Shown in pieces: positions 1 through 8,199 of a stretch of 64,000 bases of DNA. Position numbers and translations under genes: made by a program. The notes under the pieces were generated by a model. The model ran no database searches. It saw only the letters and a program-made list of their open reading frames with translations, and was not told the origin of the DNA. How positions within the stretch are numbered: the first letter of the stretch is position 1; every line of letters begins with the position of its first letter. This DNA comes from Pandoraea pneumonica (GTDB lineage Bacteria > Pseudomonadota > Gammaproteobacteria > Burkholderiales > Burkholderiaceae): contig NZ_CABPSK010000001.1 in NCBI RefSeq assembly GCF_902459645.1, positions 1,860,001-1,924,000 of the forward strand. Reading direction: 5' to 3'.

Positions 1-110
1 CGCGACATCGTGCCGGGATTATACCGACGCCCTCCGCCCGCGCACTCTCCCCGCCCGACTTCCCGCACTCATCGTCTCTCGCCATCTCACGCCACATTAT
101 TTTTCCGATT

Positions 111-126
111 GTCTATTTTTTTAGAC
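111..126. promoter_or_regulatory. 16-bp palindromic operator, copy 1 (upstream of porin)
   Basis: The sequence reads GTCTATTTTTTTAGAC. Its 5-bp arms GTCTA and TAGAC are identical to those of the two perfect palindromes at 1468-1483 and 1847-1862. It lies about 145 bp upstream of the porin start. The regulator is not identified in the window and may lie to the left of it. Confidence 0.55.
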
Positions 127-272
127 ATCGGCACGATGCCGTGCAGGTCTGCCCCACACCACGGGAATGGCCGGAACAAATTGATGTTCAGCGCAATTTT
201 GGGGATGACCGGGCACGCGGGCAGTGATAGCCTGCGCGCCGTCCAGAAATTTGTACACATAACGAGGGAATG

Positions 273-1325
273 ATGAAAACCTGGCACAAGGTGGCTGGCG
301 CCGCCGCATTGGGCGCGGCAACGCTCGCAACGACGGCCCATGCGCAGTCGAGCGTGAGCTTCTACGGTTTGGCCGACGCCTATGTCGGCTCGGTGAAGAA
401 CCCGGGCGGGCAAGCCGCGGTCGTGCAGCAAGGCGGCGGCATGACCACGTCGTATTGGGGCATGGCCGGTACGGAAGATCTGGGCGGCGGCAACAGCGCG
501 CTCTTCGTGCTCGAGAGCTATTTCCAGCCGAACAACGGCACCTACGGCCGTTTTGCTGGCGACAGCTTCTTCTCGCGCAACGCCTACGTCGGCCTGTCGA
601 ACACCACCGCCGGTACGCTGCGGCTCGGACGCATCACCACGCCGCTGTATCTGGCGACGATCCAGTTCAACCCGTTCAACAACTCGTACACGTTCTCGCC
701 GATGATCTTCCACACCTACAAGGGTCTGGGGACGCAAGGCGTGGTGGGCGACTCGGCATGGAACAACGCCATCGCGTACACGTCGCCGAGTTATGCAGGC
801 TTGGCCGGCACGCTGATCTACGCCACGGGTAACAGCGCAACGGACCACAGCGCCAAGAAGTGGGGCGCCGCCCTCACGTATGGCAACGGCCCGTTCGGCG
901 TGGCGGTGAACTATCAATACGTGAACTTCAGCAACACCGCGGGAGACTTCGGTACGCAGTTGCCTGGCGTGACGGGGCTTGCCAACCAGAACACGGCACA
1001 GATCGGCCTCTCGTACGACTTCACCGTCGTGAAGCTGTTTGCGCAGTACATGCTCGTCGCCAGTCAGGCGGCCAGTGGCAATTTCCACAGCAACACGGGG
1101 CAGTTCGGCGCCTCGGTGCCGCTCGGTCGCGGCAGCGTGCTCGCGTCGGTCGCCTACACCGGCTCGAACGGCTCGGGCGACAACCAGCGCCGCACCACGT
1201 GGGCACTCGGCTACGACTACCCGCTCTCCAAGCGCACCGACATTTACGCCGCCTACAAGTACGATCACATGAGCGACTTGTCGACCGGCCAGACGTACGG
1301 CGCCGGCCTGCGAATGAAGTTCTAA
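273..1325 (+). CDS. Gram-negative porin (Burkholderia OmpC-like)
   Basis: This is an outer-membrane general diffusion porin of about 350 residues, the usual size for the beta-proteobacterial trimeric porin family. A signal peptide covers about residues 1-25 and ends THAQ, after which the mature protein begins SSVSFYGLADAYVG, the typical first beta strand. The C-terminus ends in Phe (GLRMKF), the outer-membrane assembly signal. Two ATGs are adjacent (270 and 273); the second gives better spacing from GAGGG at 264-268. It opens a cluster with a transporter and pyrimidine-ring enzymes and shares a palindromic operator with them, so it probably admits their substrate across the outer membrane. 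The substrate itself cannot be read from the sequence. Confidence 0.9.
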   Translation: MKTWHKVAGAAALGAATLATTAHAQSSVSFYGLADAYVGSVKNPGGQAAVVQQGGGMTTSYWGMAGTEDLGGGNSALFVLESYFQPNNGTYGRFAGDSFFSRNAYVGLSNTTAGTLRLGRITTPLYLATIQFNPFNNSYTFSPMIFHTYKGLGTQGVVGDSAWNNAIAYTSPSYAGLAGTLIYATGNSATDHSAKKWGAALTYGNGPFGVAVNYQYVNFSNTAGDFGTQLPGVTGLANQNTAQIGLSYDFTVVKLFAQYMLVASQAASGNFHSNTGQFGASVPLGRGSVLASVAYTGSNGSGDNQRRTTWALGYDYPLSKRTDIYAAYKYDHMSDLSTGQTYGAGLRMKF

Positions 1326-1467
1326 GCCTTATCAGACGTTATCGGGTGTGCCCCCGCACACTCGCCCTGCGCGACGGTATCCCCCGCTACAACCGCCGTC
1401 GCGCAGTCCTTCGACTCAGGGTTTGACCCAATAATTTTCACCTTGCCGGACCCCTTGGGTTCGTTTA

Positions 1468-1483
1468 GTCTAAATATTTAGAC
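1468..1483. promoter_or_regulatory. 16-bp perfect palindromic operator, copy 2
   Basis: GTCTAAATATTTAGAC is its own reverse complement. It ends only about 15 bp before the start of the small gene that follows, so a bound protein would block transcription or initiation. It is identical to copy 3 at 1847-1862. Confidence 0.7.
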
Positions 1484-1497
1484 AAATGGAGCGCATG

Positions 1498-1821
1498 ATG
1501 GATCTGAAGCTTGCTTGTGCCTGGTTGCAGCGCGACACGGTTGGTTTGTCCGACATCGAAGACTTCGCCGAGCGCTGCCTGAACGCGTCGCGCACCCCCA
1601 CGCGTGAATCGGCTGCGCTGCTGTTGCTCGCGCAGGCGGCACAGGCTTTTGCAGAAAGGCAGTCCGGCATTGCGACGAGCAGCGAAACGTTGCAGGCGTT
1701 TCTCACCCGCAGCAAAGCCTCCGCCACCATGCTGCGCGAGGCCGCCGACGCGTCCGACGCCCACTTTCTCGCCACCCTCAACGACTTCGCTGCGCAGTTC
1801 ACCAGCGATGTCTATGTGTGA
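1498..1821 (+). CDS. hypothetical protein between two operators
   Basis: A small, soluble, Ala-rich and mostly helical protein of about 107 residues with no recognised domain, signal peptide or membrane segment. Three in-frame ATGs occur (1486, 1495, 1498); GGAG at 1488-1491 is spaced correctly only for 1498, giving a start MDLKLACAWL. The gene sits between palindromic operators 2 and 3 and appears to be transcribed separately from the transporter operon that follows. It is probably a member of the same regulon; no function can be assigned. Confidence 0.6.
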   Translation: MDLKLACAWLQRDTVGLSDIEDFAERCLNASRTPTRESAALLLLAQAAQAFAERQSGIATSSETLQAFLTRSKASATMLREAADASDAHFLATLNDFAAQFTSDVYV

Positions 1822-1846
1822 GTCGAGGCATTTTTTTCTCGCATTC

Positions 1847-1862
1847 GTCTAAATATTTAGAC
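1847..1862. promoter_or_regulatory. 16-bp perfect palindromic operator, copy 3 (upstream of MFS-pyrK-pyrD)
   Basis: GTCTAAATATTTAGAC is identical to copy 2. It lies 90 bp upstream of the MFS transporter, just after the end of the preceding small gene, where the promoter of the transporter/dehydrogenase/amidohydrolase operon would be expected. Confidence 0.7.
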
Positions 1863-1951
1863 AATTTGACGATGACTGGCGGTAGTGGCGGCGGCGCGGC
1901 CTTGCGCTTGCAGGCGCATTCGATCACTCGCCGCCCCCACAGGACACGACC

Positions 1952-3211
1952 ATGGAAGTCAACCTGAACACCCCGAGCGCACAGCGCACGGCTGCCGCAC
2001 CGTCCGACGCCGTGACGCCTTACGCATGGAAAGCGCTCGCGGGCTCCGCCATCGGCTACGCGATGGACGGATTCGATCTGTTGATTCTCGGCTTCATGCT
2101 GCCCGCGATCACCGCTGGTCTGTCGCTCACGCCGGGGCAGGCAGGGGCACTCGTCACGTGGACACTGATCGGGGCGGTGGCGGGGGGCATCATTTTCGGT
2201 GCGCTCTCCGATCGCTATGGCCGCGTGCGCATGCTGACGTGGACGATTCTGCTGTTTGCCGTTTTCACGGGGTTGTGCGCCTTTGCACAGGGCTTCTGGG
2301 ACTTGCTGGCCTATCGCACCATCGCTGGCATCGGCCTGGGCGGCGAGTTCGGCATTGGCATGGCCCTCGCCGCTGAGGCATGGCCTGCCGCCAAGCGTGC
2401 ACGGGTGTCGTCGTATGTGGCGCTCGGCTGGCAAACGGGCGTACTCGCTGCGGCGCTGCTCACGCCAATGCTGCTGATTCACATCGGCTGGCGCGGCATG
2501 TTTCTCGTCGGTGTGCTGCCCGCGCTGGTGGCGTGGGTGCTTCGCAACAAGCTTCACGAGCCGGAAGTCTTCGTGCGCCGCGCGGACAACGCGTCGACGG
2601 CCAACCGCTCGAACGCCTTCCGTCTGCTCGTGAAAGACGCTCGCACCACGCGGGTGAGTCTGGGCATCGTGATCCTCTGCTCGGTTCAGAACTTTGGCTA
2701 CTACGGGATCATGATCTGGCTGCCGACGTTCCTCTCGCAGAAGCTCGGCTTCTCGTTGACGAAGTCGGGTCTGTGGACTGCCGCCACGGTCGTCGGAATG
2801 ATGTTCGGCGTGTGGGCCTTCGGCCAGTTGGCCGACCGCATCGGACGCCGCCCGACGTTCCTGCTCTATCAGGCGGGGGCCGTGGTGATGGTGCTCGTCT
2901 ACGCGCAGTTGACCGACCCGACTGTGATGCTGTTTGCCGGTGCGCTCATGGGCATGTTCGTCAACGGCATGGTCGGCGGCTATGGCACGCTGATGTCCGA
3001 AGCCTACCCAACTGCCGCGCGTGCCACTGCGCAGAACGTGCTGTGGAACATCGGCCGCGCCATCGGCGGACTCGGCCCGCTCGTCGTCGGTGCACTCGCC
3101 GTGCGCTACTCCTTCCAGATCGCCATCGCCCTGCTCGCGAGCCTTTATGTGCTCGACATGCTCGCCACGCGCTTTCTGATTCCCGAACTCAAGGGCACCG
3201 AACTCGAATGA
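1952..3211 (+). CDS. MFS transporter, AAHS/SHS-like organic acid:H+ symporter
   Basis: A 419-residue inner-membrane transporter with about 12 membrane segments. The first segment carries GYAMDGFDLLILGF, the D-G-F/Y-D signature of aromatic-acid and sialate/lactate proton symporters, and the loop after segment 2 has GALSDRYGRVRM, the MFS loop motif. The family imports small carboxylates. The gene is first in an operon: its stop overlaps the start of the pyrK-like gene in an ATGA, and a dihydroorotate dehydrogenase and a carbamoyl-amino-acid hydrolase follow. Orotate, dihydroorotate or a related cyclic ureide acid is therefore the inferred cargo. Operator copy 3 lies just upstream. Confidence 0.85.
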   Translation: MEVNLNTPSAQRTAAAPSDAVTPYAWKALAGSAIGYAMDGFDLLILGFMLPAITAGLSLTPGQAGALVTWTLIGAVAGGIIFGALSDRYGRVRMLTWTILLFAVFTGLCAFAQGFWDLLAYRTIAGIGLGGEFGIGMALAAEAWPAAKRARVSSYVALGWQTGVLAAALLTPMLLIHIGWRGMFLVGVLPALVAWVLRNKLHEPEVFVRRADNASTANRSNAFRLLVKDARTTRVSLGIVILCSVQNFGYYGIMIWLPTFLSQKLGFSLTKSGLWTAATVVGMMFGVWAFGQLADRIGRRPTFLLYQAGAVVMVLVYAQLTDPTVMLFAGALMGMFVNGMVGGYGTLMSEAYPTAARATAQNVLWNIGRAIGGLGPLVVGALAVRYSFQIAIALLASLYVLDMLATRFLIPELKGTELE

Positions 3212-4089
3212 TTCTCGACGCACCCTGCCACGCCTCCACTGTGGCCAGCGTGGCTACCGTAGCCACCGTAGCCACCCATGGCTGCCGCGTGCTCACGCAC
3301 CGTGCGGTGAATGCCCGCTATCGCTATCTGCAACTGCAAGCCGATGCGCCGCTCGCGCACACGACACGCCCCGGTCAGTTCTATCAGCTCAAGTGCCCGG
3401 TGACGGACCAAGAAGCGCCGTTTCTGCTGCGTCCGATGAGCGTGTATGGCACCGGCCCCGAACCCGGCGTTATCGAATTTCTCTACAACGTCACCGGCGT
3501 CGGCACGCGCGCCCTCGCCTCACTGGCCGAAGGGGCGACGCTCGACATCGTCGGTCCGCTCGGCAACACGTTCACGCTCGATACGGCATGGCAACGCGTG
3601 ATGGTCGTGGCGCGTGGCGTCGGGCTGGCCACGATGGCCCCGCTCGTCCAACGCGCTGCGGCAGCCGGTATCCGGCTCACCGTGGTGATGTCGGCGCGTA
3701 GCGAAGCCGATCTCATGCGCGACGAATTCTTGCGCTCAGGTAACGCCCGTGAACTGGCTGACGTGCACTGCGTATTCGACAGCGATGGCTCGTCGTCGGT
3801 CGAGGCAGTCGAAGCCCGCATACGTGCGCTGCTCGCCGCAGCGCCGCACGACGCTGTCTACACCTGTGGCTCGCACCGGCTTCTGATGCTTTTGCAGCGG
3901 GTCGTCGCAGAACACCCGCAGATGGTTGCGGAAGTGGCGATGGAGCAGCGTATGGCGTGCGGCATGGGCGTTTGCCTGTCGTGCGTGCGCCTGTTCGATT
4001 GCGACGGCGACAAACAATTTTTGCGCGTGTGCCGCGAAGGCCCCGTGTTTCCGATTCGCGATGTCATCGGGGAGGTGGACTTTGGCTGA
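3208..4089 (+). CDS. pyrK: dihydroorotate dehydrogenase electron-transfer subunit (PyrK-like, FAD/2Fe-2S)
   Basis: A 293-residue FNR-type flavoprotein that would pass electrons between the class 1B dihydroorotate dehydrogenase encoded next door and NAD(H). FLLRPMSVYG (about 72-81) is the FAD-binding RPxS element, ARGVGLATM (about 135-143) matches the pyridine-nucleotide loop, and Cys251, Cys256, Cys259 and Cys275 (CX4CX2CX15C) form the C-terminal 2Fe-2S cluster site. The ATG overlaps the transporter stop (ATGA). The N-terminus has a short VASVATVATVAT repeat encoded by near-tandem 9-bp units. Most beta-proteobacteria make pyrimidines with a quinone-linked class 2 PyrD, which has no such subunit, so this copy is more likely catabolic. 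Confidence 0.85.
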   Translation: MILDAPCHASTVASVATVATVATHGCRVLTHRAVNARYRYLQLQADAPLAHTTRPGQFYQLKCPVTDQEAPFLLRPMSVYGTGPEPGVIEFLYNVTGVGTRALASLAEGATLDIVGPLGNTFTLDTAWQRVMVVARGVGLATMAPLVQRAAAAGIRLTVVMSARSEADLMRDEFLRSGNARELADVHCVFDSDGSSSVEAVEARIRALLAAAPHDAVYTCGSHRLLMLLQRVVAEHPQMVAEVAMEQRMACGMGVCLSCVRLFDCDGDKQFLRVCREGPVFPIRDVIGEVDFG

Positions 4090-5071
4090 TCTTCACTTGC
4101 AGGCGCTGCGAGCATCCCATGAGCCCGATCTGAGCGTTCGCATCGGCGCGCTCACGCTGCGCAACCCGGTCATGCCCGCTTCCGGTTGCTTCGCCATCGA
4201 ATACCGCGAGGCGCTCGATCTCAATCGGCTCGGCGCGCTGGTCATCAAGAGCGTGTCGCCCGCCACGCGCGCCGGTAACCCGACGCCGCGTGTGGCCGAA
4301 ACGCCCAGCGGCATGCTCAACTCCATCGGCATTCCGAGCAAGGGGCTCGATGCCTACCTGCGCGACGTGCTGCCGCCCTACACGCGGTTCGACACGCCCG
4401 TGGTGGTATCGGTCTCCGCCGACACCGCCGAATCGTTCGCCGAAGCCTGCGAGCGATTGTCATTGCCCGAAGTTGCCGCCATCGAGGCCAACATCTCGTG
4501 CCCGAATCTCGAAGCCGACGGCATGGCCTTCGCGATGCTCCCTGAGACGACATACAAGGCCGTGAGCGCGATCCGGCGGCGCACGAAGCATCCGTTGTGG
4601 GTCAAGCTCACGCCCAACGCCGGGCAGATCGCGCTGATCGCGCGCGCGGCGGAAGACGCCGGAGCCGACGCCATCGTCATGGGCAACACCGTCCTCGGCA
4701 TGGCCATCGACGTGCACACGCGCCGCCCCAAACTCGGCAACGTGATGGGCGGCCTGTCAGGCCCGGCGATCAAACCGCTGGCCGTTCGGCTCGTGCATCA
4801 ATGCCATCGCGCGGTGCGCATTCCGATCATCGGCTGCGGCGGCATCGAGACGGCAGACGATGCCGTTGAATTCATGCTGGCCGGGGCCACCGCCGTGCAG
4901 GTGGGCACGGCCTCGTTCCGCGATCCCGCCGCGATGGGCCACATCGTCGACGGGCTCGCCGCCTATTGCGCGCGGCACGAAATCGAGAAGCTCGCAGCGC
5001 TCACGGGGGCCGTAGCGCTCGACGCGCAACTCACCGACCGTTGGTTGCGCTTCGCACAGCAGTCCGGGTGA
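4082..5071 (+). CDS. pyrD: dihydroorotate dehydrogenase, class 1B type (PyrD-like)
   Basis: An FMN TIM-barrel enzyme interconverting dihydroorotate and orotate. It belongs to class 1B: NISCPN (Cys140 as the active-site base), NTVLGMAID, the C-terminal CGGIE phosphate-binding loop, and PyrK encoded next to it. The NPG of typical family members in the orotate loop is altered (LNSIGIPSKG, about 80-88), a change that could shift substrate preference. The start is a TTG at 4082, six bases after GGAGG at 4071-4075; it overlaps the pyrK stop by 8 bp. Upstream in-frame ATGs would overlap pyrK much further and are not needed. A dihydropyrimidine dehydrogenase activity cannot be excluded, but PreA/PreT partners look different from PyrK. 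Confidence 0.88.
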   Translation: MADLHLQALRASHEPDLSVRIGALTLRNPVMPASGCFAIEYREALDLNRLGALVIKSVSPATRAGNPTPRVAETPSGMLNSIGIPSKGLDAYLRDVLPPYTRFDTPVVVSVSADTAESFAEACERLSLPEVAAIEANISCPNLEADGMAFAMLPETTYKAVSAIRRRTKHPLWVKLTPNAGQIALIARAAEDAGADAIVMGNTVLGMAIDVHTRRPKLGNVMGGLSGPAIKPLAVRLVHQCHRAVRIPIIGCGGIETADDAVEFMLAGATAVQVGTASFRDPAAMGHIVDGLAAYCARHEIEKLAALTGAVALDAQLTDRWLRFAQQSG

Positions 5072-5184
5072 TAGGGACACAGCGCTCGCTTTCGCGACAC
5101 GTCGCGACGGTGAGCGTGGTTCGCAGGCAGTGAATGCGGCTTGCTTCCCCTCCCCTTGTTTATGTCTTTGTAGAAAACACGCTC

Positions 5185-6456
5185 ATGAGTCTTACCGCGC
5201 TGGCCTCGCTGGCCGATCAACTTTTCAACGACCTGCGCCGCCTCGGCGACGACGGTGTCGGTGTCTCCCGCGACAGCTATGGCGCAGGCGAGAACGCGGC
5301 AGCGTCGTATCTGACCGAATGGGCCGGTCATCAGGGACTCGCCGTCACGCGCGACCGTGCGGCCAATTTGATTTTCTCGCTGCCCGATGGAGCGGGTGCG
5401 TCAGGGCCGCGCAACGATACGCCCGCCACGTGGATCGGCTCGCACCTCGACTCCGTGCCGCAAGGCGGCAACTACGACGGCATGGCGGGCATCGTTGCGG
5501 GCCTGCTGTGTCTTGTCGAACAGCAGCGCAGCGGCCGTCCAACATCGACGCCGGTGCGCGTGCTCGCGCTGCGCGGTGAAGAAAGCGCCTGGTTCGGCAA
5601 AGCGTATATGGGCTCAAGTGCCCTGTTCGGCAAACTTAGCGACGCGGATCTGGCGATGAAACATCGCACGCACGGCCGCACGCTGGCCGAATGCATGGCC
5701 GAGGCAGGTGCCGATATCGATGCCATTCGCGACGGCGCGATGCTCTTCGATGTGTCGCGCGCCAAAGCCTGGCTGGAATTACACATCGAGCAGGGGCCGG
5801 TGATGATCGCCCGCGAGATGCCAGTGGCCATCGTGCCGGGCATTCGCGGCAACGTGCGCCATAACCGCGTGTCGTGTGTGGGCGAAGCGGGCCATTCCGG
5901 TGCGGTGCCGCGCTGGCTGCGGCACGACGCGATGTTTGCGGTGGCCGATCTCATCACGCGGCTCGACGAACACTGGCGCGCATTGCTCGAACGCGGCATC
6001 GATCTCGTCGTGACCACGGGCATCGTCGGCACCGACCCTGCCGAACACGCGATCTCGCGCATTCCGGGGCGTGTCGATTTCAGTCTGGAAGTGCGCAGCC
6101 AAAGCGCCGATACGCTCGACGTGTTCTACGAGCTAATGCGCACCGAGTGCCGCGCCATCGAGCGTGACCGCGGTGTGCAGTTCGTCTTCGACCGGCGGCT
6201 CGCTTCGGCGCCCGCCATCATGGATACGCATGTGTCGTCGTTGCTCGTCGACGCCTGCCGCGCACTCGATTTGCCGCAAGAGCGCGTACCGAGCGGTGCC
6301 GGTCACGACGCCGCGATCTTCGCCAATGCAGGCATTCCCAGCGGGATGGTGTTCGTGCGCAACGCCAACGGCTCGCACAATCCGCACGAAGCCATGGACA
6401 TCGATGACTTCATGCGCGGCGTGCAAGTGCTCGAATCGGTGACGCATCGTCTGTGA
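5185..6456 (+). CDS. Zn-dependent amidohydrolase, M20 family (N-carbamoyl-L-amino acid hydrolase / allantoate amidohydrolase type)
   Basis: A cytosolic binuclear-metal enzyme of the HyuC/AllC/ureidosuccinase family that removes the carbamoyl group from N-carbamoyl amino acids. Metal ligands are visible in order: GSHLDSVPQGG, NYDG, RGEESAWFG, LELHIEQGP and, near the C-terminus, SHNPHEAM. ATG 5185 (MSLTALASLADQ) is preferred to an upstream start at 5134 because family members begin about there. It is last in the cluster, 113 bp after pyrD. Next to a dihydroorotate dehydrogenase the natural candidate substrate is N-carbamoyl-L-aspartate (ureidosuccinate), giving aspartate, ammonia and CO2. That assignment is an inference from context. 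Confidence 0.85.
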   Translation: MSLTALASLADQLFNDLRRLGDDGVGVSRDSYGAGENAAASYLTEWAGHQGLAVTRDRAANLIFSLPDGAGASGPRNDTPATWIGSHLDSVPQGGNYDGMAGIVAGLLCLVEQQRSGRPTSTPVRVLALRGEESAWFGKAYMGSSALFGKLSDADLAMKHRTHGRTLAECMAEAGADIDAIRDGAMLFDVSRAKAWLELHIEQGPVMIAREMPVAIVPGIRGNVRHNRVSCVGEAGHSGAVPRWLRHDAMFAVADLITRLDEHWRALLERGIDLVVTTGIVGTDPAEHAISRIPGRVDFSLEVRSQSADTLDVFYELMRTECRAIERDRGVQFVFDRRLASAPAIMDTHVSSLLVDACRALDLPQERVPSGAGHDAAIFANAGIPSGMVFVRNANGSHNPHEAMDIDDFMRGVQVLESVTHRL

Positions 6457-6497
6457 CGACGTCGCGCGCGACGCGCCCTTGCGCCGCCCCACAAAAC

Positions 6498-6531
6498 GAA
6501 AGGGCCGCCATCTTTTCGATGCGGCCCTTTC
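6498..6531. terminator. bidirectional terminator between convergent genes
   Basis: An 11-bp perfect stem, GAAAGGGCCGC (6498-6508) with GCGGCCCTTTC (6521-6531), with a 12-base loop. It lies between the convergent amidohydrolase and dipeptidase genes and probably serves both. Confidence 0.75.
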
Positions 6532-6552
6532 GGTCATTCGATCAGCAGAAGC

Positions 6553-8004
6553 TTACGGTGCCAGCGCGATCACCTCGGCCACGGCGGCGGTCAGCTTCTT
6601 GGCGTATGGCACGTGCAGGAATTCATTCGGACCGTGGGCGTTCGACTTCGGACCGAGCACACCGCACACCATGAACTGCGCGCTCGGGAACCCCGCTTGC
6701 AGCGTGTTCATCAGCGGAATCGTGCCGCCCTGCCCGATGAACGCGACGTCCTCGCCGTAGTGGCGTTGCGACGCCGTATTGAGCGCCGTCGACAGCCAAG
6801 GGGCCACTTCCGGGGCATCCCAGCCGGATGCCGACGCATCGGCCTTGAACGTCACTTTCGCGTTGTAGGGCGGATCGAGTTCGAGCAGCGATTTGAGTTC
6901 GTCGACGGCTTGCGCGGCATCGATGAGCGGCGGTAGTCGCAGCGAGAGTTTGAAGGCTGTGCGCGGACGCAGCACGTTGCCCGCATCGGCCAACGCGGGC
7001 AGACCTGCGGCGCCGGTGACCGACAGCGACGGACGCCACGTCGAATTCAACAGCGCTTCCTTCGGATCGGTGGTGGTCGGCAGCACCGACAGGCCGTCCT
7101 GACCGCAGGCCCACGGCATCTTCTTCCAAACGTCGTCGCCAAGAATCGCAGCCGTGGCTTCCGCCTCTTTCAAGCGTTGCAGCGGAATCGGGCTGTGAAA
7201 GCCCTTGGGCAACACATTGCCGCTGCCTGCATCTTCCAGCCGTTCGAACAGTTGGCGCATGATGCGGAAGCTCGACGGCGCGATACCGCCGTAGCCGCCC
7301 GAGTGAATGCCTTCGTCGAGCACCTGCACTTCCAGACTGCCCGAGATCATGCCGCGCAATGACGTGGTCAGCCACAACTGATCGTAGTTGCCTGCGCCCG
7401 AATCGAGACAGACGACGAGACTCACCTTGCCCAAGCGCTCGCGCAACGCATCGACATAAGGCAGCAAGTCGTAGCTGCCCGACTCTTCGCACGTTTCGAC
7501 CAGCCCCACGCAACGCGGACGCTCCACACCTTGCGCGTCGAGCGCCGCGAGGGCCGTCACGCTGGCATAGATCGCGTAGCCATCGTCGGCACCGCCGCGA
7601 CCGTAGAGCTTGCCGTCTTCGAACTTCGGCGTCCACGGGCCGAGGTCTTTGCGCCAGCCGTCGAATTCAGGTTGTTTATCCAAATGGCCGTACAGCACGA
7701 TCGTCTCGTCGCTGCCCGAGCGCGTGGCCGGGGCTTCGAAGAAGATCACGGGCGTGCGGCCTTCGAGGCGGATGACTTCGAGCTTGAGCCCCTTGACCGG
7801 CTGGCGCTCGGCCCATTGCGCGGCGTCGCGCACCACGCGGTCGATGTAACCGTTGCGCGCCCAGTCGGCATCGAAGCCCGGGCTTTTGGCGGGTACTGCG
7901 ATGTAGTCGGTCAGCGCGTGAAGAATTTCATCGTTCCATTTGCGTTCGACGAATTCGCGCAGGGCGGCCGTGTCGAGCGACGGCGAGGTGACGGTTTCGT
8001 TCAT
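6553..8004 (-). CDS. M20 family dipeptidase (carnosinase/CNDP-like)
   Basis: A 483-residue cytosolic metallopeptidase of the M20 dipeptidase branch. The metal-binding and catalytic elements are YGHLDKQPE (about 105-113), GRGGADDGYA (about 135-144), TCEESGS (about 170-176) and the C-terminal NAHGPNEF. The insertion around IHSGGYGG (about 235-242) marks the dimerisation/lid domain of this group. The start at 8004 has GAGGA six bases upstream. It is convergent with the preceding amidohydrolase and shares its terminator, so it is a separate transcription unit. It probably hydrolyses dipeptides; the exact substrate is not predictable. Confidence 0.88.
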   Translation of the reverse strand: MNETVTSPSLDTAALREFVERKWNDEILHALTDYIAVPAKSPGFDADWARNGYIDRVVRDAAQWAERQPVKGLKLEVIRLEGRTPVIFFEAPATRSGSDETIVLYGHLDKQPEFDGWRKDLGPWTPKFEDGKLYGRGGADDGYAIYASVTALAALDAQGVERPRCVGLVETCEESGSYDLLPYVDALRERLGKVSLVVCLDSGAGNYDQLWLTTSLRGMISGSLEVQVLDEGIHSGGYGGIAPSSFRIMRQLFERLEDAGSGNVLPKGFHSPIPLQRLKEAEATAAILGDDVWKKMPWACGQDGLSVLPTTTDPKEALLNSTWRPSLSVTGAAGLPALADAGNVLRPRTAFKLSLRLPPLIDAAQAVDELKSLLELDPPYNAKVTFKADASASGWDAPEVAPWLSTALNTASQRHYGEDVAFIGQGGTIPLMNTLQAGFPSAQFMVCGVLGPKSNAHGPNEFLHVPYAKKLTAAVAEVIALAP

Positions 8005-8199
8005 GGGGGTCCTCGGCGGGGGTCCTTGGCGGATCGAGTATCTCGGAGCAGATGCAGAAGCTTGTCAGCGTCGCCCGCAAGCGAGCGGCATGGCGTCATG
8101 ATAGCCATTCCCGGCGGATGTGGCGACCGGTCGACCAAGGGATTCACAGGTGGTGCGATACCGACAGCGGCAAGCTGCCAGGCGGTAGCCGACCGAACA

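Noticed and set aside
87-1268. Long open frame on the minus strand across the porin
   Set aside because: Arg-rich, no domain and exactly antisense to a well-supported porin; typical of GC-rich DNA.
1799-3223. A 474-residue open frame opposite the MFS gene
   Set aside because: Antisense to a complete transporter; no recognisable protein features.
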